DNA of 64,000 bases. It comes from Candidatus Cloacimonetes bacterium HGW-Cloacimonetes-3 (GTDB lineage Bacteria > Cloacimonadota > Cloacimonadia > Cloacimonadales > Cloacimonadaceae). The position numbers were made by a program, and so were the translations under genes. Location: positions 62,001 to 126,000 of the forward strand of contig PHBO01000014.1 of assembly GCA_002840645.1 (NCBI GenBank), in the 5' to 3' direction. Positions within the stretch are counted from its first letter, which is position 1. Each line of letters begins with the position of its first letter. Positions 48,105 through 58,370 of the stretch are shown piece by piece. The notes beneath the pieces were generated by a model. That model saw only the letters and a program-made list of their open reading frames with translations, did not search any database and was not told where the DNA came from.

Positions 48105-49268
48105 ATGGATAAAATCCTTTTCTACTCCTTATGTTTTATGATTGCTACTGGTTTTATTACCTATATCAGTTTCTGCATTCGCTTTTGGTTTGGGTATCGG
48201 CACCACAAGCCAGTTATAACCTACAAGAAACGTACAGTAAGTGTGGTTATAGTAGCCCGGAATGAGGCTAAGAACTTAAGTGCTTTATTCTTATGTCTCC
48301 AAAACCAAGATTACCCCAAAGAGCTATTCGAAGTGATTTTAGCTGATGATGATTCTGAAGACAACACCGGAGAAGTAGCTGAAAGATTTATCGCAGCAGG
48401 TATGAACCTTAACTACTTACGCGTAAAAGGCAGAGAATCCGTTACTTCTCCCAAGAAACATGCCATGGAAAAGGCAATTTCCAAAGCCAAGGGAGAAATA
48501 CTCCTCACTACTGATGCAGATTGTATCCTTCCCAAGACTTGGGTTAGCTCTATGATTTCCCTTTTTACCGAAGACGTGTCCATGGTTGCAGGATACTCAC
48601 GGACTTTTATACCCAATTGGAGCAAAGCAAGTATCCTTCATAAGTATGAACATTTGGATTTTGCTCTTACCTACATGGTATTAGCCGGTGGTTATACACT
48701 GGGTAAAAGCTGGGCATGCATCGGACAAAACCTTGCCTATAGGAAATCTGCCTTTGAAGATGTGGGAGGATTCGATAAAATACGCCATCTTATATCCGGT
48801 GATGATGTTAACTTGATGCAGCTTATGCGTCGTAAAGGGCATAAAATTGTATTTAACTTCTTACCCTCCAGCTTTGTATATACACATCCAGTAAAATCCT
48901 GGCATCAGTTGGTTAATCAGCGTAGTAGATGGGCATCTAATATGAAGTATCAGCTTAAGTTTAATCCAGAATTCTTCTTCATCTTACTTACGATGGCTTT
49001 CATTTATTGGGGCGGACTGGTTATGATGCTTTTCAGTTTTAAACTGGGACTGTTTATCTTTGCTTTCCGCATTCTAATCGAGAATATCATGGCAAGCTAT
49101 GCACGCTCCAGTTTTGGGGTAAGCAGCAGGATGATGCTTTTCTACCCTATTTGGCTTGTTATTCAAACCTTTTTCCTTGTTTTTACCATGGTCTTGGGGC
49201 AATTCAATATCTTTGTTTGGCATGGGAAACGCCCATATAAGAGGAACAATGCAAGTAATAATATTTGA
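48105..49268 (+). CDS. Glycosyltransferase family 2 membrane protein
   Basis: 387 aa; VSVVIVARNEAKNL, TTDADC, SGDDVNLMQLM, QRSRWASNMK. Confidence 0.92.
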   Translation: MDKILFYSLCFMIATGFITYISFCIRFWFGYRHHKPVITYKKRTVSVVIVARNEAKNLSALFLCLQNQDYPKELFEVILADDDSEDNTGEVAERFIAAGMNLNYLRVKGRESVTSPKKHAMEKAISKAKGEILLTTDADCILPKTWVSSMISLFTEDVSMVAGYSRTFIPNWSKASILHKYEHLDFALTYMVLAGGYTLGKSWACIGQNLAYRKSAFEDVGGFDKIRHLISGDDVNLMQLMRRKGHKIVFNFLPSSFVYTHPVKSWHQLVNQRSRWASNMKYQLKFNPEFFFILLTMAFIYWGGLVMMLFSFKLGLFIFAFRILIENIMASYARSSFGVSSRMMLFYPIWLVIQTFFLVFTMVLGQFNIFVWHGKRPYKRNNASNNI

Positions 49269-50460
49269 CGATCATAAGCGTTCTGCTTTCTATCCCATTA
49301 CTCTCAGCCGCAGTACCGGAGACTTACGTTGTGGCATCTTAAAACTGCGCCAGAGGCTGGAGAAATGCTTTAGTAATGAGGAAAGCACTACAATTAACAT
49401 AAATCAGATTTTGTTACCTTTATACCATGAGAGGCATCCTGATTGGCAAATCAATCAAACTGTGGATGGCAACAAGCTATATTTAAACTCACGCATTAAG
49501 GTATCAGGTGATTTGATCAAGCAGATTAAAGCTTTAAAGAGTAACTGTGCTCTTGTGAGTGCGGATGTTGTTATTGCCGCAAACCTTGACACAGCTGAGA
49601 TCAATGTAACCGATACAAGTGTTGTGTTGCCCTCCAATACTGCTTTAATCTCTTCAGAACTTGATCTATATGAAAGCATTAGTGATATAATCCACGATAA
49701 TGCCCGTATGCTTGTATGGGATTTTGACCATTACTTCTATGATCAGGACAATTTTTTCGAGACAGAACCCGGGGTAACAGTGCTGCACCCATATAATGTT
49801 TGGATATCGGAAGGAGTTACTCTTAGCCCTGGAGTAGTACTTGATGCTTCAGAGGGTCCAATCATACTTGATGAAGGGGTAAAGGTAATGCCCAATGCAG
49901 TATTATGCGGACCACTATATATTGGCAAGAAAACTCTAATCAAAATTGGGGCTAAGATATACGGCAATACCTCAATCGGTCCCATCTGTAAAATAGGTGG
50001 AGAGATAGAAGGCAGCATTATTCAAGCTTATTCTAATAAGCAGCATGATGGTTTCCTGGGGCATGCATATATTGGAGAGTGGGTAAATCTTGGGGCTGAT
50101 ACTAATAACAGTGATCTAAAAAACACTTACAAGAACGTGGCTTTTTATTCCTATCCTCATATGGGGAAAATAGATTCCGGCTCTCAATTCTTAGGCTGTA
50201 TTATTGGTGACCATAGCAAAACAGGTATCAACTGCAGTATAAACACAGGAACGGTCATTGGGATCGGGTGCAATTTATGGGGTCAGGGCTTAATAAGCGA
50301 TTTTGTACCGGACTTTTCTTGGGGAGAATCCGGCAAGTTAAGCCCATATCGTTTACAGGCTTTTTGTGAAACAGCGCGTACGGTTAAACAGAGACGCAGT
50401 CTTTGTTTCAGCGTGACAGAAACAGAGTTATATCATAACATATATTCAATGGAGAAATAA
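49249..50460 (+). CDS. Putative sugar nucleotidyltransferase (GlmU-like, left-handed beta-helix)
   Basis: Start reassigned to MQVIIFDDHKRSAFYPITLSRSTGDLRCGI; C-terminal hexapeptide-like repeats. Confidence 0.85.
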   Translation: MQVIIFDDHKRSAFYPITLSRSTGDLRCGILKLRQRLEKCFSNEESTTININQILLPLYHERHPDWQINQTVDGNKLYLNSRIKVSGDLIKQIKALKSNCALVSADVVIAANLDTAEINVTDTSVVLPSNTALISSELDLYESISDIIHDNARMLVWDFDHYFYDQDNFFETEPGVTVLHPYNVWISEGVTLSPGVVLDASEGPIILDEGVKVMPNAVLCGPLYIGKKTLIKIGAKIYGNTSIGPICKIGGEIEGSIIQAYSNKQHDGFLGHAYIGEWVNLGADTNNSDLKNTYKNVAFYSYPHMGKIDSGSQFLGCIIGDHSKTGINCSINTGTVIGIGCNLWGQGLISDFVPDFSWGESGKLSPYRLQAFCETARTVKQRRSLCFSVTETELYHNIYSMEK

Positions 50461-51300
50461 GTGCAAGATTACATAGAAGTAGAATTCCGCACAGGGCGTT
50501 TAGGATACTATAAAAACTCAAATGAACTAAGTATCCAACCGGAAGAGCTGATAATAGTTGAGGTAGAAAGAGGGGATGACGTTGCTCAGGTAGTTCATTT
50601 AAGCGTTAGCGATGAAGATATGGATATTGAAGCCCAGGGTGCGAAAACATACAGTATTCGTCGTATCGCTAATGAAGATGATTTAAGCAAACTAAAGAAC
50701 ATCGGCTTTGAAGAAGAGAAAGCTTCAAACACCTTCCAGTCCATATTAGAGCGATATCCATTCGATATGAAACTAATAGAAACTGTCTATCAGTACGATG
50801 GAAACAAGCTAACATTCTTTTTCACCGCAGAAGGTAGGATTGATTTCAGAACATTTGTACGGGAACTCGCAACAGTATTCAAAACACGCATTGAGTTACA
50901 CCAAACCACCGGAAGAGATGAAGCCAAACGTTTGGGTGGTTTTGGTATGTGCGGTAACCAATACTGCTGTGGTAGTTTCTTAAAAAAGTTCAATCAGGTT
51001 ACGATTAAAATGGCTAAAGATCAGAACCTCGCAGGCAATCTATCCAAGATTTCCGGTCCCTGTGGCAGGCTTCTTTGTTGTTTGAATTTCGAGGAAGACT
51101 TTTATGTGGAAGAGGCAAAAGACTTTCCGATCGTGGGCACTTGTGTGATTTATAAGGAAAAGCGAATGCTTGTTTATAGAATTGACGTAATCTCCAAACA
51201 CATATATCTCTCGGGTGAAGAAAGCGGTATTGTTGAGCTTGATTTAGAGCAATTCAGTAAACTTGAAATTGTTAGCATCCCGGATATTGAACCATGTTAA
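50461..51300 (+). CDS. PSP1 domain protein (RicT/YaaT-like)
   Basis: 279 aa; GRDEAKRLGGFGMCGNQYCCGSFLKKF, KISGPCGRLLCCLNFE. Confidence 0.93.
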   Translation: MQDYIEVEFRTGRLGYYKNSNELSIQPEELIIVEVERGDDVAQVVHLSVSDEDMDIEAQGAKTYSIRRIANEDDLSKLKNIGFEEEKASNTFQSILERYPFDMKLIETVYQYDGNKLTFFFTAEGRIDFRTFVRELATVFKTRIELHQTTGRDEAKRLGGFGMCGNQYCCGSFLKKFNQVTIKMAKDQNLAGNLSKISGPCGRLLCCLNFEEDFYVEEAKDFPIVGTCVIYKEKRMLVYRIDVISKHIYLSGEESGIVELDLEQFSKLEIVSIPDIEPC

Positions 51301-52376
51301 CTAATATCTTTAGTCTTCTTCCCGATGAGCTTAGCAACAAGCTTACTGAATCATTCCCCAAATATCGTAGTAAACAATTGCTGGATTGGATATATAAGCA
51401 TCTTGTGTTTGCACCGGAGCAAATGACTAATTTACCTTCTGATTTTAAAGCATTTCTTGCTGAGAATTACAGCTTTGCCATGCCTGAAACGGTTAGTAAA
51501 CTTGTATCTAAAGATGGCTCTGCCAAATACCGGCATCGCCTTTATGATGGGGAATTAGTAGAAAGCGTGTTAATTCCGGAAGGGAATAAAAACACTCTCT
51601 GCATATCTTCTCAGGTTGGCTGTTCACGCAAATGCAGTTTCTGTGCCACCGGTAAAATGGGACTAACCCGCAATCTAAGCACTGATGAGATAGTAACCCA
51701 GATTTTGATTGGCAGTCATGAGTGTACCTCTGCATCGACGTCTCAACAAACCAATAAAGATAATCACTTAACGACAGGATCAAGATTAACCAATTTGGTG
51801 TTTATGGGCATGGGTGAGCCATTGGACAATCTGGATAATTTGATTGAGACTCTTAAAATCATACAAGCTGATAACTCACTTACCTTCAGCCCGAGACGGA
51901 CTACCGTGTCAACCTGCGGTGTTGTCCCCGGGATTGTTAAGTTTGCAGACAGTGGAGTTAGAGCTAAACTCGCAATATCTTTAAACTCTGCAATAGATGC
52001 TAAAAGAGATGCGTTGATGCCAATAAACCGTCAATATCCGCTACATGAGCTGAAACAAGCCTTACTGTACTATCTTAGGAAAAGTAGTTTTCGGGTAACG
52101 ATTGAATATGTATTAATAGCTGGTGAAAACATGGGTCGAGAAGACCTGAATGCATTGCGTAAGTTTGTGGGTGATATCTCTTGCAAAATAAACTTTATCC
52201 CCTTCAATCCGGGTACCGGTGCAACCGGATTGCAAGCTCCAGACAAACAACAAGTGGATGAATTCATGCGTGCTGCGGCAACGCTACCTCAAGCCATAAT
52301 GCTTCGTAAAAGCCGTGGTGCGGATGTGTTTGGGGCGTGCGGTCAGCTTAGGATTAACAAAACATTGGAGAAATAA
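51294..52376 (+). CDS. rlmN: 23S rRNA/tRNA adenine C2-methyltransferase RlmN
   Basis: 360 aa; CISSQVGCSRKCSFCATGKMGLTRNLS, NLVFMGMGEPLDN, RRTTVSTCGVVPGI. Confidence 0.96.
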   Translation: MLTNIFSLLPDELSNKLTESFPKYRSKQLLDWIYKHLVFAPEQMTNLPSDFKAFLAENYSFAMPETVSKLVSKDGSAKYRHRLYDGELVESVLIPEGNKNTLCISSQVGCSRKCSFCATGKMGLTRNLSTDEIVTQILIGSHECTSASTSQQTNKDNHLTTGSRLTNLVFMGMGEPLDNLDNLIETLKIIQADNSLTFSPRRTTVSTCGVVPGIVKFADSGVRAKLAISLNSAIDAKRDALMPINRQYPLHELKQALLYYLRKSSFRVTIEYVLIAGENMGREDLNALRKFVGDISCKINFIPFNPGTGATGLQAPDKQQVDEFMRAAATLPQAIMLRKSRGADVFGACGQLRINKTLEK

Positions 52377-53143
52377 TGAATACAATACCTGAAATAGCAA
52401 TCCGACTCTATGGTGACAATGAGCCATGCCGTTGCGGAGGAGCACACCAAGTATGCCTTCATTGCTATAAATGCCGTGCAGATGGTGAAGATCAAACAGA
52501 AGTCCCAAATATTGCAGAAATCATTGATGCAACCGTCTTGAAAGCTACCGCTAATGAGGCTGAAGTTATCGATCTTTGTAGTATGGCTAACGAGTATAAT
52601 ACTGCATCAGTATGCATAAACTCTCAGTTTATACCTCTCATAATCAAAACTCTTAACCCAAAAGTAAAAAGCTGCACTGTAATAAACTTTCCTTTAGGTG
52701 CTTCTTCTGCTGAAGTGATTGCAGCAGAAACTCAAGCCGTGCTTTCTGCCGGAGTGAAAGAAGTTGATATGGTGCAAAACCTTAGCTCAATGTTGTCTGG
52801 TGATTATGATACCGCATACATCAGTATAAATGGTTCGGCAAAGCTATGCTTATCTGCCGGAGCACTGTTGAAAGTTATACTTGAAACGTGTTACCTTTCC
52901 GAGGAACAGATAATTATCTCGTGCCTGATAGCAAAAAAAGCAGGAGCTCACTTCGTAAAAACTTCTACCGGATTTGGAACTGCCGGTGCCACTGCAGAAA
53001 ACATTGCCCTAATGCGCAGTGTGGTTGGACCCAAATTGGGAGTTAAAGCTTCCGGAGGCATCCGCAATCGTGAACAAGCTTTGGCAATGGTTGCAGCAGG
53101 AGCAAACCGGATAGGTGCTTCAAGCGTAAAAGCCTTATTGTAA
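52376..53143 (+). CDS. deoC: Deoxyribose-phosphate aldolase with Cys-rich N-terminus
   Basis: 255 aa; INFPLGASS, KEVDMVQNLSSMLSGDYD, HFVKTSTGFGTAGATAENIALMR, VKASGGIRN. Confidence 0.93.
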   Translation: MNTIPEIAIRLYGDNEPCRCGGAHQVCLHCYKCRADGEDQTEVPNIAEIIDATVLKATANEAEVIDLCSMANEYNTASVCINSQFIPLIIKTLNPKVKSCTVINFPLGASSAEVIAAETQAVLSAGVKEVDMVQNLSSMLSGDYDTAYISINGSAKLCLSAGALLKVILETCYLSEEQIIISCLIAKKAGAHFVKTSTGFGTAGATAENIALMRSVVGPKLGVKASGGIRNREQALAMVAAGANRIGASSVKALL

Positions 53144-53162
53144 AAAATACAGGGGCTTTTTT

Positions 53163-54578
53163 ATGAAACTCATTATCGCCGGCTATAATATTGATAAATC
53201 CCTCATAGACAGTCTGAATACCGAGACAGCCACCCCGGAAGTTATCTCCGCAGCCTATGCCAGAATCAGCAGAAGCAGCAAAGATATTGACTTTCTGAGG
53301 GATGAAGCAATCTCCGAAATCAGCAAAGCACGCGCCTCTAACACTAATATCATCTTTGATATGGGTCATAGCTCTGTGGCAGAGCATGCAGTATTTAATC
53401 TGGATTTAATTGGTGTTTCCCGCTTATTAACAGATACAATTCAGCGCAGCCGCTTAGCTTCTTTCACCGAGAAATCCCAACGCTACGTTACATTTTCCAA
53501 GGATTACATAGTTCCTGAAGAACTGAACAAATACCCGAAGTACAAAAAACAATATAAGCAACTTATGGATCAGCTATTTTCGGAGTATGAGACCAGCTTC
53601 AATGCACTAAACGAATATTATAAGACAGCCAAACCAAAGCTGAAACCCCGTGACCGGGAAGCTTTAGCAAAAGAGGATGCGCGTTATATCCTGCCTCTCT
53701 CCACAAAAACCCAAATGGGTATCACCATCAATGCCCGTAGCCTGGAAAACCTCCTGCGCAGGCTGGCAAAAAGCCCATTAGCCGAGGCTAAAGAACTGCA
53801 TCATGAGCTCTACTCCCAGGTGTCCGCAATTGCTCCTTCACTCATCCGTTACACAGAGGATGATGGCTATATGGGTAAGATTGATCTTGAAAAAGTTGGA
53901 TATACCGGATTCCTGCAACAAGAACTGCCCTGGATGGAAGAGCTGGATATGGAAAACAAGCTGAAAGTTCTGACAAGCCCATCTAATCCTGATGATAGCG
54001 TTTTGACTGCGATAATCTATCAGCAAGGAGAGCTTAACTGGAGCGACACAAACGAGACTGTTTCCCGTTTACCGCGTTTAGTTAAACAACAGCTTTGGAA
54101 TCAGGTTTATCACAATTTAAAAGCCTGGCACAAAGTTCCACGTGCTTTTGAAACCATAGATTTCAGCTTCGAGCTTACTTTCAGCGAAAGCTGCTGGGCG
54201 CAATTCAAGCGCCACCGTTTCTGCACGATGTTGCGCAAGGGCGGTAACTCCGCTATTTGCAAGTTCCCTGATAGCATAGCTACAATCGGTAGGACACAGA
54301 TGTGGGAAAGCCTTGCCTCCTCTGTTTCTAATTTTGCCTTTAATCTCCCTTCGCAACTTAGAGTTATTGCTCCATATTGCCGGTTAAATTCATCCTTACT
54401 GTTTGTGTACGCAAAAATGAACTTAAGGGAGATATATCATTTTATCCGCCTCCGCAGCGATGAACATGCTCAGTGGGAAATCAAGGAAATATCGCACCTG
54501 ATGGCAAATAGAATCATAAAAATAGCTCCTAAATCTGCTGAATACCTCTGTGGAAAAAGCGAGTTTTGTCGCCATTAA
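53163..54578 (+). CDS. FAD-dependent thymidylate synthase-like protein (apparent tandem ThyX-like domains)
   Basis: 471 aa; MGHSSVAEHAVFNLDL, QRSRLASFTEKSQRYV, then FKRHRFCTMLRKGGNSAI in the C-terminal half. Confidence 0.82.
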   Translation: MKLIIAGYNIDKSLIDSLNTETATPEVISAAYARISRSSKDIDFLRDEAISEISKARASNTNIIFDMGHSSVAEHAVFNLDLIGVSRLLTDTIQRSRLASFTEKSQRYVTFSKDYIVPEELNKYPKYKKQYKQLMDQLFSEYETSFNALNEYYKTAKPKLKPRDREALAKEDARYILPLSTKTQMGITINARSLENLLRRLAKSPLAEAKELHHELYSQVSAIAPSLIRYTEDDGYMGKIDLEKVGYTGFLQQELPWMEELDMENKLKVLTSPSNPDDSVLTAIIYQQGELNWSDTNETVSRLPRLVKQQLWNQVYHNLKAWHKVPRAFETIDFSFELTFSESCWAQFKRHRFCTMLRKGGNSAICKFPDSIATIGRTQMWESLASSVSNFAFNLPSQLRVIAPYCRLNSSLLFVYAKMNLREIYHFIRLRSDEHAQWEIKEISHLMANRIIKIAPKSAEYLCGKSEFCRH

Positions 54579-54736
54579 CAAATCTATCGCCTCCTGAAGA
54601 TACTTCGCTTATCAACAGCCAGCACGGTGATGTTTTCTTTTAAATCGCTTGCAGAAATGAAGCTATGTCTTCTTGACATAACGCTTTCAGCCTTTAATCA
54701 TGGATTCATTATGCTAAATCCATACTTGTAAGCTTT

Positions 54737-54795
54737 GCATAACTATCCCATAACCCTCCCATATCGGATACGGGAGGGTTATGGGATAGTTATGC
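54737..54795. repeat. Perfect 24-bp inverted repeat with 11-nt loop
   Basis: GCATAACTATCCCATAACCCTCCC-atatcggatac-GGGAGGGTTATGGGATAGTTATGC. Confidence 0.9.
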
Positions 54796-55017
54796 GCTGC
54801 AGGCAAGGTAGAAGACTGGGCAGTGAGCTATAGTACCAAGTTTTTTGGAATAGCAGCGTTGTTAAGCTACATGAAGTAGCTGAATCTGGGACATAGTTAA
54901 TTCTCGTTTATCGCATGTACACATCTTTCTTGACAATTTATAGCATGTTTCACATTTATGATTTGCAAGGTGTTTTGCTTGCAATACTGTCAAATTAGAA
55001 CGTATCTAAGGAGCTTT

Positions 55018-56253
55018 ATGCAAACTGACAGACCTGTTTTCGGCACGAGATGGACAGTTGTACTTGGAGGATTTCTGGTGAGTATGATGGGAGGGCTATC
55101 CTACTCTTGGGGTGTTTTTGTGGAACCTCTTGGAAAACACTTCGGATGGTCTAAATCCTATTCAATGCTACCTATGTCCGTGTTCATGGTAGTTTTTTCA
55201 ATAACTATGATTCCCGCAGGTAGAATACAGGAAAAGTACGGAACTCGGTGGATGATAACTCTTGGTGCATTCTTGTTCCTTATCGCTAATTCTTTAAGTG
55301 CTATGCTTAGAATTGTAGCATTTAGGGGGTGGTTAGTTTTAACTTATGGGGTGATTGGGGGCTTGGCTTGTGGCATAACCTATTCCTGCGTAGCTCCTTC
55401 GATAAGGCGGTGGTTTCCTGATTATCCGGGATTAGCTGTTTCGTTGGGTGTGATGGGGTTTGGCTTGGCATCTTTTATCTTTGCTCCCTTGAAAGCTCAA
55501 GTCATTATCCCCAAGTTTGGGTTGGATGGCACTTTCGTTGTAATTGCCCTCATTACATTTGTCATTACTCTTATAGCTTCCCGTTTAGTGGTGTTTCCAA
55601 CAGATCAATGGCATATGCACATTTATGGTGCAATGCACCTGCCGGATAGGACAGGTATGGTAAGATCGAATATTCCTCCTGGACAGATGCTGCGCAAGTC
55701 CTTATTTTGGCTCATATGGAGCTCTTTTTTACTCTCTGTATATGGTTCTCTATTAATCATAGGCATCCTGCCTTCCTATGGGTTCGAAGTGGTGAAGCTT
55801 AGTGGTGGCAAAGCTGCGATTCCGATTTCTTTGTTTGCATTATCTAATGGACTTTGCAGACCCATAGCTGGTTTTTTGAGTGATAAGGTTGGCATTCTGA
55901 ATGTGTTAAGCGTAGTATTCCTGTTACAAGCAGCCACTTTCATTCTGTTTCCCTTTCTTATCACGAGCTTCCCTGCATTATTAGTAGCTGCAATAGTCCT
56001 GGGTTTAGGGATAGGAGCATCACTCGCTCTATATCCTGTTCTAACCTCGGAGTGCTTCGGTGTAGAGCACTTGGGTGTAAACTATGGCTTAGTCTTTTCA
56101 GCCTATGGTTTCGGAGCTATTGCCATTCAGGGAGGTGCATACTTGCGTGATAGAAGTGGTAGTTACACTATTTCTTTGATTCTGGCAGGTGTACTTACAC
56201 TTATTAGCATTGCCATCCTGTACCGTATTAGAGTTATTTACAAGTTAGGATAG
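55018..56253 (+). CDS. MFS transporter (OFA, oxalate/formate antiporter-like)
   Basis: 12-TM pattern; SYSWGVFVEPLGKHFGWS, GGLACGITYSCVAPSIRRWFPDYPGLAVSLGVMGFG. Start placed at MQTDRP after an AAGGAG SD rather than at 54958. Confidence 0.9.
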   Translation: MQTDRPVFGTRWTVVLGGFLVSMMGGLSYSWGVFVEPLGKHFGWSKSYSMLPMSVFMVVFSITMIPAGRIQEKYGTRWMITLGAFLFLIANSLSAMLRIVAFRGWLVLTYGVIGGLACGITYSCVAPSIRRWFPDYPGLAVSLGVMGFGLASFIFAPLKAQVIIPKFGLDGTFVVIALITFVITLIASRLVVFPTDQWHMHIYGAMHLPDRTGMVRSNIPPGQMLRKSLFWLIWSSFLLSVYGSLLIIGILPSYGFEVVKLSGGKAAIPISLFALSNGLCRPIAGFLSDKVGILNVLSVVFLLQAATFILFPFLITSFPALLVAAIVLGLGIGASLALYPVLTSECFGVEHLGVNYGLVFSAYGFGAIAIQGGAYLRDRSGSYTISLILAGVLTLISIAILYRIRVIYKLG

Positions 56254-56462
56254 AGAGTATATTGCCTCGCCGTGTTTGCTTTCTTGTTAGTCCATTATTT
56301 ATAAGATATTAGCTTCCTTCGTATCAGTTTTCTTTGTACCGATTACCGGTATAATAGACACATCATATCTCTTGCGTATAAAATAATAAATCACACAGTA
56401 GACGCAAAATGGCTGTTGACAGAAAGCACTGCTTCAAATTACAAGTTCTCAATCTTAATTGC

Positions 56463-56536
56463 GTCCCTGTAGCTCAGCTGGATAGAGTGGCACCCTCCGA
56501 AGGTGAAGGTCAGGCGTTCGAATCGCCTCAGGGACG
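56463..56536 (+). tRNA. tRNA-Arg(CCG), no encoded CCA
   Basis: Acceptor GTCCCTG/CAGGGAC, D-arm GCTC..GAGT, anticodon loop CTCCGAA (CCG), T-arm AGGCG-TTCGAAT-CGCCT, discriminator G. Confidence 0.93.
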
Positions 56537-56569
56537 CTACGTGATGCAAAATAAACTACCGCAAAGAAA

Positions 56570-58345
56570 ATGATAAATGAAGTAATTCTCACCTTGGAAG
56601 ATATCTCCTGCCTTTATGGCGACAGGACAATCATCAAAGATGTGTCCTTTGGCATTCACGCCACAGAGAAAATAGGGATTGTTGGCTTAAACGGTTGCGG
56701 CAAAACAACTTTGTTAAAGATAATCAGCGGAACCAAATCTCCCAATACCGGAAAGATAACTACTCGAAAAGATTTGAAAATAGGCTATCTGGAGCAGGAT
56801 GTTGAATTCTTGCCAAACATTTCTGTGTTACAACACACGATCCCCGCTGAAGGCGAAATCCACGAGGAATACTTCTATAAAGCGTTGTTAAGCCGCCTTG
56901 GGATTACAGATTACACGCAGTTGGTAGGCACATTATCCGGTGGACAGCGTCGTAAAGCTGATCTTGCCAGAGTGTTGGCACTGGAACCGGATTTACTTGT
57001 GCTGGATGAACCTACAAACCACCTGGATTTGGATACGATAGAGTGGTTGCAAAATTTTCTTGCTACTACCAACAAAGCTGTGCTGTTTGTAACTCACGAC
57101 CGCTACTTCCTGGATGCAGTAAGCACCAAGATAATCGAGATTGAACACTCCCTTCTGTACTACTTCGAGGGTAACTACAGTGATTTTGTGCGCGGTAAGC
57201 TGATACGTGCTACTGATGTCCAGCGCAAAGAAACCAGACGTAATGCTCAGCTAAAGAAAGAGCTGGATTGGCTGTCACGCGGAGCTAAAGCAAGAACCAG
57301 CAAACCTAAAAACCATGTGGATAGAGTAAAGGAACTACTTTCGAAAAGTTACCTGATCTCAAATCAAGAACTGGAAATCTCCTTTAAGATAGACAGACTT
57401 GGCAAAACCATCCTGGAATTGCACCAGCTTAGCAAATCATATGCCAGCAGAGCATTGTTTGAAGGGATAGACCACAACTTCCAATCCATGGAAAGAATCG
57501 GCATAATAGGCACAAATGGCTGCGGAAAGACAACCCTGCTAAGAATGATCACCGGAGAAGTAGAACCTGATATCGGAGCGATCAAAGTTGGCGTTAATAC
57601 TCATTTCTCTTATTATAAACAAGACGAGGACAGCTTTGACCCCAATAAAACCGTATATGAATATATCGCCCAATACGCAGAAACGATAAAAAACGGTGCA
57701 GGTGCAAAGATCAGTGCCACCGAAATGCTGCAACGCTTCCTTTTTGATGGTAAAATGCAGCAGACAAAGCTGAGTGCTTTATCGGGAGGAGAACGTAAAC
57801 GTCTCTATCTGCTAAAGTCTTTGATGTTCGGTGCCAACTTCATCATTATGGACGAACCGACAAATGATCTTGATATCCGTAGCCTTGAAGTTCTGGAAGA
57901 TTATCTTGATGCCTTTAGAGGCTGTTTGTTAGTTGTATCTCATGATCGTTACTTTCTGGATCGGACTGTTGACTACCTGTTCATCTTTGAACATGGGAAG
58001 CTACGTAAGTTTGCGGGGAATTACTCTGACTACCTGTTAGTGAAACGTTTTGAACAAGAAGAGATCAGTGAAGCAGCCGCACCAGTAATAATGAGACCCA
58101 AACGTATAAGCAAAGGATTGAACTTCAATGAACAACGAGAATTCGCAAACCTGGAAACCGAAATTGATTCCATTGAACTCAGGCTTATGGAATTGGAAAC
58201 AAGCTTGAGCGTAGGCACTATGAACTTTGGTCCGAATGACTATCACCAAATTAGCAACGAGCTGACTGAATTGAATGAGCGGCACCAACAACTGCTGGAC
58301 AGATGGTTGGAATTAAGCGACAAAGAGAAAGACAAACCATTATAG
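56570..58345 (+). CDS. ABC-F family ATPase
   Basis: 591 aa; two ABC cassettes (GLNGCGKTTLL, GTNGCGKTTLL), LSGGQRRK and LSGGERKR signatures, no TM segments. Confidence 0.95.
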   Translation: MINEVILTLEDISCLYGDRTIIKDVSFGIHATEKIGIVGLNGCGKTTLLKIISGTKSPNTGKITTRKDLKIGYLEQDVEFLPNISVLQHTIPAEGEIHEEYFYKALLSRLGITDYTQLVGTLSGGQRRKADLARVLALEPDLLVLDEPTNHLDLDTIEWLQNFLATTNKAVLFVTHDRYFLDAVSTKIIEIEHSLLYYFEGNYSDFVRGKLIRATDVQRKETRRNAQLKKELDWLSRGAKARTSKPKNHVDRVKELLSKSYLISNQELEISFKIDRLGKTILELHQLSKSYASRALFEGIDHNFQSMERIGIIGTNGCGKTTLLRMITGEVEPDIGAIKVGVNTHFSYYKQDEDSFDPNKTVYEYIAQYAETIKNGAGAKISATEMLQRFLFDGKMQQTKLSALSGGERKRLYLLKSLMFGANFIIMDEPTNDLDIRSLEVLEDYLDAFRGCLLVVSHDRYFLDRTVDYLFIFEHGKLRKFAGNYSDYLLVKRFEQEEISEAAAPVIMRPKRISKGLNFNEQREFANLETEIDSIELRLMELETSLSVGTMNFGPNDYHQISNELTELNERHQQLLDRWLELSDKEKDKPL

Positions 58346-58370
58346 GGGTTAGGCAACAAGTTTACTAATA

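Noticed and set aside
53163-54578. Plain thyX assignment
   Set aside because: The motif is atypical and a second ThyX-like segment is present, so only a family-level call is made.
56461-56538. tRNA bounded by GCGTCCC/GGGACGC with U discriminator
   Set aside because: Gives 78 nt and two unpaired bases before the acceptor; the register GTCCCTG/CAGGGAC (56463..56536) gives a normal 74-nt tRNA with G73.
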